A program made the position numbers and the translations under genes. From Tomocerus qinae (taxonomy: Eukaryota; Arthropoda; Collembola; Entomobryomorpha; Tomoceridae): 64,000 nucleotides of DNA. The notes below the pieces were generated by a model. It made no database searches. It had not been told where the DNA came from and saw nothing but the letters and a program-made list of their open reading frames with translations. The first letter of the stretch is position 1. Each line of letters starts with the position of its first letter. The stretch covers positions 17,360,001 to 17,424,000 of the forward strand of contig CM034546.1 in NCBI GenBank assembly GCA_020055645.1, in the 5' to 3' direction. Positions 1-12,492 of the stretch are shown piece by piece.

Positions 1-1631
1 ACCTTACAGATGAAAATCAATTCAAACCGGTAATAGCTCGAATTGAATTTCCAATATCAAATGTTAGAAATGACGCAAACATGGTTGCGGCTAAAAATCG
101 GGAGATTTTAGGGGATGAAAATACAGAAATAAATCCCGAAAAGGAACATTCTGAGGTAGCAAAGAATTCTGAAACCCCTGATGAAGCTGTGAAAACATCT
201 TTGACCGTTTCTGTTAACCAGCACCTTGTTATTTCTCTTGGGTGGCCATCAAATTCTAATGCACCGCTTTCCGTCAGCGTGAAACCGAATTCTCCTTCTA
301 CATCTGGAAATAAACCGAATCCCAGCACAGTTTGGACGCCGGCTCAATTCACCTTCGGTTGGAATTCAAAACCTTGTAAATACAACACTAATTGCATTAC
401 TCCAGATTGCTGTAAAATGCAACCATGATTACCTCAAAATGCTGCATTCAAACGATATTCCCCGTACCGATGAAGGTTTCTGTCAAAATGACAGGTGCAG
501 AGCATCTGCAAATCTCTGGCAGTTATTGCGCCAGTTCAACAAACCAATGTTGTAACAGCCGTAATCCAAATATTAGGAGATTGATTACGACTTGCATGAA
601 CAAGAAGTTTGCTGCGTTGTTCCACGTTCCGTGGGTTGTGTCAATGATGCCGATTGCTGTCAGCTTCACTTGATATCATTTTAGGCTTCTCAGTGTGTTA
701 ATAAATATTGTAAACCTTGCAAAAAAATCAACAAACCTGTACTACTTGAATCTCGGAGTGTTGTGGGTCTAAACTCTTGTGGAAACACACTAACCAACAG
801 TGATATGGATGACTACGATCGATATGGCATCTGCTGCTTGCCCCCAAAAAGCTGATTGTCAGGTTGGGAAAAGGACATTTGCTGTGATTCGTGGAAGTGT
901 GAGCAACAATCCCAAAAGAAATTCGATAATAAAACGCTTCGCATGCATTAGAAATCTATCAACGAAAATATTCAGTTATGCTTTGACAGGACAATCAGAT
1001 TACGTAAACAAAGCTTCCATTTTTGGAACTTGCACAGAGTGCACTGAAAATTCTCCATGCGTAACTAGTGAAGACTGTTGTAGTGGCTACATGTGTCAAC
1101 TAGGAAAATGCTCTGATGTTCCAAATAATTCATGTAACAATTGTATAACTGAGGGTAACTCATGTACTGCTAAATCGACATGTTGTACCAACCTCATGTG
1201 TGTAGACGCAGCATGTTGCACAACATCCGGTAGCGCCTGCACTTCAAATTCTACATGTTGTGGTACCAGCACTTGTATTGGAAATATTTGCTCTCCATGT
1301 TTAAATCGACGTGGTACATGTACTGATAACACAAACTGCTGTGATGGTCTCACATGTATTGAAGGGGAATGTTGCAAACAAATCGGTAATTCATGCACAT
1401 TATCTTCGGAATGTTGTGGCTCCAACACATGTAATGGTGGTGTTTGCTCCCCTTGTTTAACACAACGTGGTACATGTACTGATAATTCAAACTGCTGTGA
1501 TGGTCTCGCTTGTGTTGAAGGAGAATGCTGCAAGCAAAACAGCAGTAAATCCTGCACATTATCTTCGGAATGTTGTGGCCCCAATACATGTGTAATAATG
1601 GTGTTTGCCTCATGTGCCCCTGCAAAATGCT

Positions 1632-2558
1632 GTGTGTACAACTTCTGCAAACTGCTGTAGTGGTCTGTCATGTGGACGGAGGAATATGTTGTAATAATCA
1701 ACTGCAATGGCTGCACAACAAATACGAAATGTTGTGGCACCAGCACCTGTGACATAATGTGGTGTTTGCTCATGTGCCCCTCAAAATGCTGTGTGTACAA
1801 CTTCTGCAAACTGCTGTAGTGGTCTGTCATGTGACGGAGGAATATGTTGTACACCAACTGGTAATGGCTGCACAACAAATACGAAATGCTGTGGCACCAG
1901 CACCTGTACTAGCTATGTTTACTCCTGTGCCCCTCAAAATGCCGTGTGTACAACTTCTGCAAACTGCTGTAGTGGTCTGTCAAAAGACGGAGGAATATGT
2001 TGTAATAGCAACTGGTAATGGCTGCACAACAAATACGAAATGTTGTGGCACCAGCACCTGTAATAATGGTGTTTGCTCATGTGCCCCTCAAAATGCTGTG
2101 TGTACAACTTCTGCAAACTGCTGTAGTGGTCTGTCATGTGACGGAGGAATATGTTGTACACCAACTGGTAATGGCTGCACAATTAAATACGAAATGTTGT
2201 GGCACCAGCACCTGTAACAATGGTGTTTGCTCCCGTGCCCCTCAAAATGCTGTGTGTACAACTTCTGCAAACTGGCTGTAGTGGTCCGTCATGTGACGGA
2301 GGAATATGTTGTACACCAATTGCAATGGCTGCACAACAAATACGAAATGTTGTGGCACCAGCACCTGTAATAATGGAAAATGGTTCCTGTGCCCCTCAAA
2401 ATGCTGTGTGTACAACTTCGGTAAACTGCTGTAGTGGTCTGTCATGTGACGGAGGAATATGTTGTACACCAACTGGTAATGGCTGCACAACAAATACGAA
2501 ATGTTGTGGCACCAGCACCTGTAATAATGGTGTTTGCTCCTGTGCTCCTTTAGGTGGT
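1632..2558 (+). repeat. Tandem array, about 154-bp coding repeat
   Basis: Six copies of a unit encoding about 51 residues with two Cys modules start near 1632, 1791, 1944, 2098, 2252 and 2406. Spacings are 159, 153, 154, 154 and 154 bp. Units are highly similar, so the array is young. Most spacings are not multiples of three, so one frame is not kept across it. Confidence 0.85.
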
Positions 2559-2559
2559 A

Positions 2560-3131
2560 TGTGTACAACTGCTGCTAACTGTTGTGGTAATCTCATTTGC
2601 GATGGAGGAACATGTTCTCCGTGTGAAACAAAAAAAGACTGTTGTGGTAATCTCATTTGTGATAGTGGTTCATGCTCTTCATGCAAAAGTCAAAGCGAAT
2701 CGTGTGTAGATAGTGAAGACTGTTGCGGCAACCTTTTTTGTAGTGGTGGAAATTGCTTGTCTTGCAAAAGTAGTGGTACATCGTGCTCATCCACCTTAGA
2801 TTGCTGTGGCAACTTAATATGTGATAGCAGAACATGCTCCCAATGCAAAAGTCAAGGTAGCGTTTGTACATCTACTTTAAATTGTTGTGGCAACCTTATT
2901 TGCGACCGGGGGCAATGTTCTTCATGTAAAAGTCAAAGCGAGTCTTGTACTGCCACGTCGGACTGTTGTGGTAACCTCATATGTAATGGTGGAACATGTT
3001 CCTCATGCAAAAGTCAAAGGGAATTGTGTGCAAGTAATTTGGATTGTTGTGGTAATCTGATTTGTGAAGGGGGGCAATGCATTTCATGCAAAAGTCAAAG
3101 AGAATCCTGCCGATCTAATTTGGGTTGTTGA
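2560..3131 (+). repeat. Tandem array, 81-bp (27-residue) Cys-module repeat
   Basis: Each unit reads like C-K-S-Q-x-x-x-C followed by D-CC-G-N-L-I-C-x-x-G-x-C. The CCGNLIC core recurs every 81 bp (near 2718, 2799, 2880, 2961 and 3042), with a shorter 60-bp step at the start. This array stays in one frame, unlike the upstream one. Confidence 0.85.
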
Positions 3132-4005
3132 ATCTATTTAATCTAACCTTCTAAAGGAGTTGCGTTGAATGACGTATTGTTCCATATTTAAATTTGTTTT
3201 ATTCGTTTACCTTTTTGTTTTATGTACTTATTCATGATTTGCATTTTACTTGCTCATGTTACAAAACTAGCAACTTTTGGAATTAAAAATTGGCAACAGC
3301 TGATTTTATAAAATAAACGTGCATGGTGTCTGTTCTGTGGTATATTTGTGGTCACAATAACTCTTGAAGGAACTACGATATTAAATAAGGATATAATTAA
3401 ATTAATTTTAAACAAAATGGTATATTATTTACGAAATTTAAATCGAGGCTTTTAGAGTGACGTCATTTCCACCGCTGAACTCCGAGTAATCAATTTTTTA
3501 TTGTCCTAAATGAATGGAGGCTGCAGTTTTCTCTGCCCCATTAGAGTACTGTTGTTAAGTGGATTCCGAATACCAATAATATACTGTACACAAACGCATA
3601 CCTCCATGGACTTTTATATTATATCTCAAATATTATTGCATTAAACCATTATCGGGCCTGACAGCTTCAACGTTGGATTAAGTTATGTTAACAGAATCAA
3701 TATTCAACATTCGGCTCTTTTCAATTTAGTCTTTGATGGAAAAAGGCATTTTCAACCATTAAGTGCCAGGACGACTTAAGTACTCCAGTTATTATTTGAT
3801 AAAACAATTTTTATTTTGATATCATAGGACTGCGTTGAGCCTAGAAAAAATACTGGTAGTCGTAAAGCATATTTAAATTTAATTTTTCAATTAACCAGCT
3901 TCGTGCTGCAAATATTTGGACTAATAATTAAAATTTGTCCTTAACTATGTATAGTACATTAAGATTAAACTACAGAATACGACTCTAATAAAATATAATT
4001 AATTA
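3132..4005. other. Intergenic, nothing recognised
   Basis: AT-rich sequence with no convincing coding exon, RNA gene or repeat structure. Confidence 0.5.
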
Positions 4006-4293
4006 CCATCAGAGAATTCCTCTTGTATTGTTATTTGAAAAATCACCCGTTGACCAACAAAATATTTATCCGACCTCCACACAATTAGTGGTTGTATATA
4101 TGCTGTATTAGAATTCATTTCCATCAAGTTATTAGCTCACCAATAATTAAACATTTAATAAATCCGAATTTACACGATTTAACCCAAATATTCTGATTTT
4201 ATGAAGTATTTATTATCCGCTTAGACGGGTATTATTGGTGAGTGAATGCCTTATGGGAGTGGATTCGGATACAGTGTATATATTCTCTGATGG
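4006..4293. mobile_element. MITE with TA duplication (Tc1/mariner-like)
   Basis: Inverted ends CCATCAGAGAAT and ATTCTCTGATGG flank 288 bp with no coding capacity. TA lies directly outside each end, as for a Tc1/mariner target-site duplication. The inverted repeat is short, so the family call is tentative. Confidence 0.5.
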
Positions 4294-6701
4294 TATTTAC
4301 TAAATCTTCAATTTTCGATTTCAATCCTATGAATAATGTAATAAGTAATAGTTTTTATTATAATTTCAATAATTAGACCACTGATTTACTATAATGGTAG
4401 GCATAAGTTATATATGTAAATGTAAATTGTACCTAATAACGTTTTAGATCAGTATTTTAATTTTCTAAAATTTTAATCTTACTATTTTGTTAATGATTTT
4501 TTTATATAACATGTATCTAATTTTTGTTTTTCAACTTTAATGTAAGTGAGATGTACTTATTTTGTAATACTTAATTAAAATAATATCATCATCAAATAAT
4601 CAATTGTACTCCATTGGCCGAGTTTTTTTAACTCCATATTATAATCGTAGACTTGATTAAGCAATAAAATTATTTATCTAATCAACTAGTGAGCCCAGCT
4701 AAGGGGTGAACGGTGAACCTTGCACCCAAGAGAAATTCAGCAGGCCACCCATCATAGTGATTAAAACAATTCCGAAAAAATCATCGGTATTTCCCTAAGG
4801 CTAACTTTTTAGATACAATAATTTAAATATACTTTTATTTTCTGCAATTTCTACAGCCGTTGGAAAAATTGGGTGCAGCTCCAACTTCCAAAATGCATTT
4901 TTTAAATTAAAATAATATTTATTATGTGCTAGATCAATAAAAATTGAATGAAAACACTAAAATAACAGTCAGAAAAGCCGAAAACTGTTCGTGTAGTGGA
5001 CAATTCAATTCACCATACGGTAAAATTCGATGAAAATCGATGAACTACGATGAAATCTGACGAAAATCGATTTTCATCGATTTTTTAAATCTTTTTCATC
5101 GTTTTTTATTTTATGCTTTAAAACGATTATACTAATATAAGTTGCAAAAGTACCTTAACTTCCGAAAAAAGATGAAAAACGATGATTAAAGATGAAAAAC
5201 GATGAATTCTAAGCAAACGACAGTAATTTGTGACCTATTAACTGCAAAAACGAAATATTTAGAATTTCATTGTCACGTCCACCATTCTTCGTCTCACAAT
5301 ACTCTTAATACCATAAAATAATTCCTTAACAACCAGAAAAATTTCCATGGTTTTCTATAACGATTGTTTACTAAAATCTCTGGCCATACAAATTCCTGTG
5401 TGTACCATAAACTTTAATTCGCCACCGAAGTAAATGGGGAACCCTGACACATCAAAAACTGTAAATAGGCAAACAAGGGTTGCCACCTCAATACGTCCTT
5501 TATTCAAAATAAGACCCTAAAACTCTGTTAAAGACTATGTATAGGCGCTATGCGGCATTTTAGAACTTGAATATTTTATTAATTTTTAAAAAAATTCTTT
5601 ATTTCTTTTAAAATTAAAAAGAAACTATTAGTGGAAACATAATTGTCTACATCTACTGCAATTACGCAGTTTTGGTATCGCAAAATGCTACAAATTTATG
5701 GATTGAAATGTATATAGTAATTCTGATATAAGAATTCTGAGAGATGCTGCTTTCGTGTCACCAGTATGTTTATTTACTAGATTGCGCGATGTCTACTTTC
5801 GGTATACTTTTCTTGCTTGAATTCTAAAAATGGTTCTGTAATAAAGCTGTAACAAAACGAATAACTTAAACCAAAATGCAAAACCAGTATCTCTGAAGTG
5901 AAATCAACACAGGCAAGTTGAAATTCTTTCTTCATGTCAAAGCTCTGCGCGAGGCCCTAAAAACGCGAGGCCCTGGGCAACTGCCCTGTCTGCCCATTGG
6001 GAAAGCCGCTTCTGCTTTACTGCTTCACAACTAAAGCTCCACATAAATGAAGGAATTTCTTAAAGTCAGTAAAATATAATAGTGCATAGTATTTCACTAG
6101 TTGTTATCGAACAATTTTTATACCTTAATTTTTGATTTTATAGGCGTAAATAACGGTCGTTTTAGAATTAAATGGTTGTTGAAATTGTCAGCTGTAGTTT
6201 TCTATATATACTACAGTATACTTGGTTTAGGCTTGTATTTATGCCTATAATTATATAAAAACCCTTAAACCCAAAAAACCCGGGGTCGAGGATTGTTTCC
6301 TAAAAAAACGGGGTTTTCGATACCTTGAATGGCAGCCACCATCATTAGCCAATGTTTAAATCATGTCTATAATATAAACGTAATCGGAATGTTTGTATGT
6401 ACGCCATATATATAAAACTATACTATAAATAATCTAAATGAAGCATTATCTATACCGCCAATGTTAAAAAAATTTCGTTCTTGTGATAGGAGGGAGACCT
6501 ATTCCGCAATCTTTTAAACTGAACTGTAATATATTTATATACAATGACTAAAACCGGTGACCAAAACCCTATCTTCATATGAGTATTGAATTTTTTTGTA
6601 GTTTTCTCAATGTTTCATATGGATGATTCATATAGTTGATATATTTGGTTTATTGCTAAATATGCTAAATTCCATCCAGATAGAACTTGGTTTTATGCAT
6701 A
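4294..6701. other. Intergenic with degraded repeats
   Basis: No gene is seen. At 4689-4890 lies a diverged partial copy of the family found whole at 35959-36915 and 54294-55362 (it starts GTGAGCCCAGCTAAGG). At 5020-5215 variants of GATGAAAA(T/A)CGAT occur in both orientations and could fold into a hairpin. At 6250-6310 short C/G-rich runs with AAACCCGGGG resemble the interior of the hAT-like element at 57039. Confidence 0.5.
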
Positions 6702-6754
6702 TGTTAGCGGCAATAAGTGAATTCAGGCATTAAGCTTAATGCCTAGGCAATAAG
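6702..6754. mobile_element. Fragment of the AGGCATTAAGCTTAATGCCT-family transposon
   Basis: The stretch matches the terminal about 50 bp of the full element at 48271-49432, including its TGTTA-CGGCAATAAGT end and one internal palindrome. Only one end is present. Confidence 0.7.
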
Positions 6755-6880
6755 TAAAATTTTTGAAGAATTCCACTTTTTAGTATTTGAAATTTAGAAG
6801 ACCATTTATTTAGTCCAATTATATTCTTTTTCCTAAATAAGGACATTGTAAGAAGTTTAAAATGCCGCATATGAATAGCG

Positions 6881-7379
6881 GGTTGGATTGGACATAACGG
6901 TGCGCAGCAAATTTCTAAGTCCCAGAGCACCATTATATCTCTGAATATTTAGACGTGACCCCCCAATGTTTCATCGGATCTTTATCGGACATGACCTGAA
7001 GGTCACGTTTCCACCCTCGCCACCCCCACCCCCTAACCTAACCTAACCTAACCTAATCCTAACCTAACCTAACCTAAATGAAATAAACATAATGACCAAT
7101 TTTAGGTGTAAAAATTTTTGCCCCATACACCCGACGGGGGTATGGGGCAAAATGACATTTCACCGGTTTTACACCTAAAATTTTAATATTTTAAATGTTT
7201 ATTTCATTTAGGTTAGGTTAGGTTAGGGGGTGGGGTGGGTTGGGGAGGGTGGAATCGTGACCTTAAGGTCATGTCTGATAAAGATCCGATGAAACATTGG
7301 GGGGTCACGTCTAAATATTCCGAGATATAATGGTGCTCTGGGACTTAAAAATTTGCGCACCGTTATGTCCAATCCAACC
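6881..7379. mobile_element. Hairpin MITE carrying TTAGG-type arrays
   Basis: The two halves are inverted copies with outer ends GGTTGGATTGGACATAACGG and its complement. The arms include the (CCTAA)n run at about 7029-7076 and its (TTAGG)n counterpart at about 7202-7225, and they meet near a GGGGCAAAA motif at about 7120-7150. There is no coding capacity. The right end lies 36 bp upstream of the GMC oxidoreductase ATG, so the element forms part of that gene's promoter or 5'UTR. Confidence 0.8.
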
Positions 7380-7415
7380 GAATATTTTCACTGAGTAGAA
7401 ATATAGATTTGAAAA

Positions 7416-10007
7416 ATGGTGTTCCCAGCCCATTTTCTTGCTCGATTTGCTATTCCGTTAGCAGTTGGTACATTTTTCATGAGTGAAATTCCAGGCCAAA
7501 TGCACCTTTACGATCAAATATTGACAATGTCAGACAAAACCCTCAGCCAAGCCAGAGGAGAAGGAGCAGGGGACACTGAATATTTTGATTATATCGTTGT
7601 TGGTTCAGGGTACGTTTGACTTACTTTTTCTGCAAACTGTTATTAATTTTTAGATGGGATTAATGTGACCTAATTATATTCATGCACTTAGTTCTGCCGG
7701 TGCTGTCGTGGCTAATCGACTGTCTGCTTCGGGAGAAAACAGCGTCCTTTTACTGGAAGCAGGAGGAGATCCGAATCCAGTTAGTGATATTCCTTATGCT
7801 GCAGGCCATCTTTGGTATTCAACCATGGATTACAATTACAGTACCGTCAAGCAAGAAAGATCCTGCCGCTTTTACGATGATGGGGTAACGTTTACAACTT
7901 AAAAAATAATACAGGAAATACTGCCATTTAATTTTAATGCAATTATAAGAACTTAAATTATGTTTAAATATTTGTAGATATGCTCCTGGCCAAGGGGAAA
8001 AGCTCTCGGAGGAACCGCGTCAATGAATGGGATGCTATACAATCGTTGCAATGCCAAAGATTATGATAACTGGGCCAATTTCACAGGTGACCCTGCATGG
8101 AGTTTTGCAAACGTATTAGATGCATTCAAAGCTATAGAAGATTATCATGGCTTCTACGAACAGGGTGCAGGCAAGTTCGCTTACATATTTTTCCAAAAGG
8201 GAGCGGTTCACAATTAAATGATAATAAATGATAACTATAATGATATTAAAATTAAACGAAGTTCAAAAACACCTGTTCAATTACTAGTTAAAATTTTTAT
8301 TTTATAGGACCCAATCACGGGATTGGTGGAGAAATGTACGTGGGTAAACTTACTTATATACCTACAGTTGAATTCTTTTTTTACTCTCTTGCCGAAAAGG
8401 GAATTCCTACAGGAGATTTGAATACTGGAACATTTCCATACGGATTTTCCACAACTGACTTCAATATAAAGAACGGACTCCGTCATGGAACTTACCAAGG
8501 ATTCCTGGAGCCCATCTTAAACCGCACTAACTTATCTATATACAGATATGCATACGTTACTAAGGCTGGTAGAAAATATGTATCATCTCCATTCTATAAT
8601 TCTAATCTTTTCAGATTTAAATCATTTTACGATTATCACAGGTCCATTTGGATGCCAACAAACGTGCCACGGGAGTAACTTATCAACGACACGGTGCAAC
8701 TCGTTTTGTTGGGGCTAATAAAGAAGTTATTATTTCCGGAGGAGTTGTAGAATCTCCAAAACTATTGTTGTTATCGGGAATTGGACCAAGAGCCCATTTG
8801 GAAGAGATTGGTGTAAGTATGCTAATACAATATTAAATAAAATGTTCAAAGTTAGAACAGAAAATTACTAAAAATTATAATTTTGCAGATTGAAACAATT
8901 GTCGACCTTCCTGGAGTGGGTCAACATATGCAAGATCATTCTGGAGTTGAAATCATGCCATTTTTCATTAACAAGACTTTCGGTCAAGTAGAAGTTACTC
9001 CTGAGACTATAAACGAATTCATTGTAAACCAAACGGGTAAGGCAACCTTGTAAATTTTACCAATTGCTCTAATTTTGATTCTTATCCAATAATTGGGTCA
9101 TTACAGGCCCCGCAACGGCTACGTGGGATCCCATTGCACATGGATATATTAGCAGTCGTATGAACGATGACCTATCATGGCCTGATCTCCATATTTATAT
9201 TTACGAACAACTTACAAACCCTAATAACCCGAGTGAGGGAGACTCAGTCCATTTCGGAGTTGAGCTTGGACGGACAAATACAGAAGGAAGTATTCGTCTT
9301 GCTAGCAACGACCCAAATGATCATCCTTTGATAGATCCGAACTTTTTTGCAGATCCCACTGATGCTGACAGACTAATCGATGGTAATTGACTTTAACAAT
9401 TCCACGCATAAACGTTACATTAAAAATTGTCTTTTTTTATTACTTTAATTCAATTCGGTCACCTTTTTATCATATTTTTGTTTGAAAAGGAATTGAAATT
9501 ATGATGGATATATTTTTGAATACAACTGTCTATCAATCTCTGGGGATCAGAATGGGTGACACAGTTCATCCTATAGAGCAGTGTACCGGTTTGGGATTCC
9601 CCACAAGGGAATATTGGAAATGCTACATTCAGTATGGTTCTTTAAGCTTCAATCATCCTACCAGTTCGTGTAGAATGGGACCTAATAGTTCAGTGGCGGT
9701 CGTTGATTCTAAATTAAGGTTAGATACCTTACTGTCATTAAAAATATATCAACGAGAATATTATAGTTGACGTAACAATGTATATCGTATATCAGTGACT
9801 AATTGTGAATATTCTGATTATGTAATACCATTAATTTATCTAAATTGAGTATGACATCAGTTTGTTTATATTTATAGGGTGTTTGGCACAACGGGACTGC
9901 GAGTCATAGATGCTTCTGTAATGCCATTTGTTACAAATGGTAACACTAACTTTCCGACGATCATGATTGGAGAAATGGGTTCACGAATAATTTTAAATTC
10001 TGTATAA
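7416..10007 (+). CDS. GMC oxidoreductase (glucose-dehydrogenase-like), 9 exons
   Basis: Exons 7416-7609, 7692-7884, 7978-8164, 8308-8564, 8642-8812, 8889-9036, 9107-9382, 9490-9718 and 9878-10007 total 1785 bp and give an unbroken 594-residue protein, a usual family length. A hydrophobic N-terminus (about residues 1-24) suggests secretion. Seen in order: the FAD-binding motif VVGSGSAG (about 61-68), the first GMC signature [14 protein letters not shown] (about 135), the second signature [17 protein letters not shown] (about 308) and the catalytic His in [10 protein letters not shown] (about 531) with GNTN near the end. Such enzymes oxidise alcohols, sugars or related substrates with FAD; the substrate cannot be read here. 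Eight junctions fit the frame, seven with GT-AG. The intron after exon 4 appears to use a GC donor (8565-8566). That choice keeps the conserved VTK segment and the frame. Confidence 0.9.
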
Positions 10008-10441
10008 AGTTGATATAATATTCTTTGAAAATCTAAGATGTTGTGAAAATTTGTTGGTTGTCTGATGCAAAAAAATTATCCAAGTATTAAAAGTTAATAC
10101 TGTGTTTACAATACGAAAATTTTATGGTAGTTTTTCAACCATAAAAATTACGAACTGAGTACAGAACAGAAAATGAATTTTATGCACGCGATTAAATTCA
10201 CTAGGAAATTAGAAAATTTAGGGATCACTACCACATTTAGGTTTGCGTGCTAAAAAATTAAATGCCGTTAGTTTAGAGAAAAAAATAATTGCAATAGAAT
10301 GAAGGCATGTAGTTTGATTGAAGAAAATCACATCTTACATCACGTTATTCTACTACAATATTATTCTATTAATACTAATGCAAGTAATTGTGTAAGCATT
10401 CACTAAATCAAGCGCAGCCGTTACTGTTTTAATACTGTTTA
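10008..10441. other. Intergenic spacer between convergent genes
   Basis: This lies between the 3' end of the GMC gene (+) and the 3' end of the P450 gene (-). No gene or repeat is recognised. Confidence 0.6.
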
Positions 10442-12492
10442 TTAATCATAGCGGTCATACATCACAATTTTATGTTTCATTGGCAATAAAATACTGGGAG
10501 AAATGATGTGGTCTACATCAGGTTTAGAGGAATTAGGGTCAAATTCCAGTAGAAATATTTGAAATAATGCCATTGAAAAGAGAAAAAGCTGATCTCTTGC
10601 TAAAGATTCTCCCAAGCAGACTCGTTTACCGACAGAGAAAGGAATGAATGCCTCGTGTCTATAATGACTGTTTTCTCATCTGGAGACATAAATCTTTCAG
10701 GTCGAAAAATTTCTGGATCCCCCCAAATTTTTGGGTCATGCAACACGCCGTACTGATTAGGGAAAATGAGAGTTCCTTTTGGAATATTGTACCCATGAAA
10801 CTCAACATCTTCATTAGCCATGTGCATAACTCCCAGAGGGGCAATTGCACTGTACCTCAGCACTTCCAAAATAACAGCTTCGCCATAAGGAATTCTATTT
10901 TTAAAAATATATTGTAGATATTAAATTAGATTTCATAAATTAGGAATACCTACTAACAAATCATTTTACTTGGGTCTGTCCTCTAGTGATGGGAGTCTGG
11001 ATTGGCCTACAGCATTCCTGATTTCATTGTTGAGTTTAGATTGGATTTCAGGAAAATGGCAGAGAAGAAAACATGCCCAAGTCAGGGTGGTACTTGTGGT
11101 CTCCGCACCGCCAATAAACAGGTCAAATACTCCATGTAGCATGTTGTGATCTACAATGGATTTAATCCCTTACTGACATACTCAAATCTGAATCAGTTAA
11201 CTACGTTCATTGTAAAACAGTATTTCACTGAACCTCCAATTTCTCCATGGAAGCTTGAAGATTTTGAAGCTCTGCTTATTTCCTCCAAAAAGCAATCAAT
11301 CAGATCCCTGTTCGCTCCTGGCTGGTAAGATTTCTTGTGCGAATCGATGGATTCTTGAATAAAGTTGTAAATAGGACGGACAAGTCCTACTACGAAATCA
11401 TGACCGGAAATAGAGTCAGGTAACTCATTAAGAAATGAGAATATGAAAAGAAATTGGGATTTTCTGGTTGACACAAAACTAAAAGTATATAAAAACATTA
11501 TTTTAAATGTAAGATATTTGAATTAATATTAATTGCAAATATATGCATCTGTAATTTTGTACCGTGTGATCAATTCAATCAGCTTAGTTATTCTCGGATC
11601 ATCGTGCTGTATTTTTCTCCCGTTACTATACTCCACAAAGCGTTCACTACTGCGATATTGAAAATCAATTCTGTCGAAATGGGCTTTCCTGTATACTTTC
11701 GTAAATTTTCAATCAATTCGGAAACTTCTTCTTGCAATAGATTTTCCATTGATTTCTTTCCAAAACCAAAATCCCGCAGATTCTTAAGAATGAAACGTCT
11801 TTGCTCTAACCATTGTGACCCTTCTGTTAGAAGCACGCCTATTTGGGAAGTAAGTTAAATATCAGTAAAAGTGAACTAAATAATTAACAAAATTATTTGT
11901 GAATTTAAATGTTTACCTCCCATTTTTTCAGTTTTAAGGTTTGCATGGTGTCGCATATAAGGACGACCGGTAAACACAGCCATACTGAAGGCTTCTTTGA
12001 TCAATTTGTAGTCGTTCAGAAAAATGCAACTGAAATTACCTTAAATACTTCAATTGACTTGTTAGGAAAGGCATTACAAGAATAGTTACTATATAGAAGA
12101 CATACAATAATACCTACCGTCTCATTCCAAAATCAATTGCAATGATGTCTCCATATTTTTCTTTCATCTTCATAATTGTAACATGCGGCTTTTTCCCAAG
12201 TTGGAGGAGGTTTCCCACCAAAGGCAAACTGAATGGACCTACAATTGTACAATGATTGTATACATAAATGAATTTAAAAATTACATAGAGTAACAGGCAG
12301 GGCAGGACTCAGGACAAATGAAAATGCACTATAGACAAAAAATGACCACAGAAATCAAGATAAAAAACATTTACATTTATTATATCGAGAATAAGAATTA
12401 ATTTTACCCGGGGGGAAATTTTTAGGTCTTCTATTGAAAGTAGCCTGAGCAGTAAAAAATGTCAAAAGAACTACGAGAAGTTCGAGAAACAT
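10442..12492 (-). pseudogene. Cytochrome P450, copy 1 (frame-damaged), 7 exons
   Basis: Exons on the minus strand are 12408-12492, 12118-12238, 11917-12029, 11563-11838, 11234-11478, 10970-11150 and 10442-10894, with the same phases as copy 2. The product is a microsomal-type P450: hydrophobic N-terminal anchor, Pro-rich hinge (RRPKNFPPGPF), I-helix GAETTST, K-helix EVLR, FRPERF and, in a shifted frame, haem loop [12 protein letters not shown]. The sequence resembles animal clan-2 P450s, which hydroxylate or epoxidise lipophilic substrates at the ER. Against copy 2, one base is missing near 11605 (exon 4) and two are extra near 10662 (exon 7). Each breaks the frame, the second just before the haem-binding Cys. 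Either the gene is dead or the assembly has indel errors; the intact splice sites leave both open. Confidence 0.85.

Larger units (their letters stand above)
3..3131 (+). pseudogene. Cysteine-rich tandem-repeat protein, 5' partial, frame interrupted
   Basis: The first frame is open to the window start, so the gene begins upstream. Its first part (to about 430) is Ser/Pro/Asn-rich and ends in a C-x-x-x-x-x-C-x-x-x-x-CC pattern. From about 1030 onward the translation is a chain of modules spaced C-x(5-6)-C-x(4)-CC-x(4)-C-x(3-4)-C, as in knottin-like or Dickkopf-like disulfide domains. An array of 153-159 bp units follows (1632-2558), then an array of 81-bp units (2560-3131). The last unit stops inside its Cys motif, so the C-terminus looks cut short. 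Module-like Cys patterns continue in other frames between the open segments, so the gene is interrupted several times, either as a decayed copy or through assembly errors in repeats. No family is assigned. A secreted or structural role is only a guess from the cysteine content. Confidence 0.6.

Noticed and set aside
1096-1878. Long minus-strand frames opposite the Cys repeats (up to 260 codons)
   Set aside because: They mirror the repeat periodicity of the plus-strand gene and have His/Gln/Val-rich composition expected from the reverse of Cys codons.
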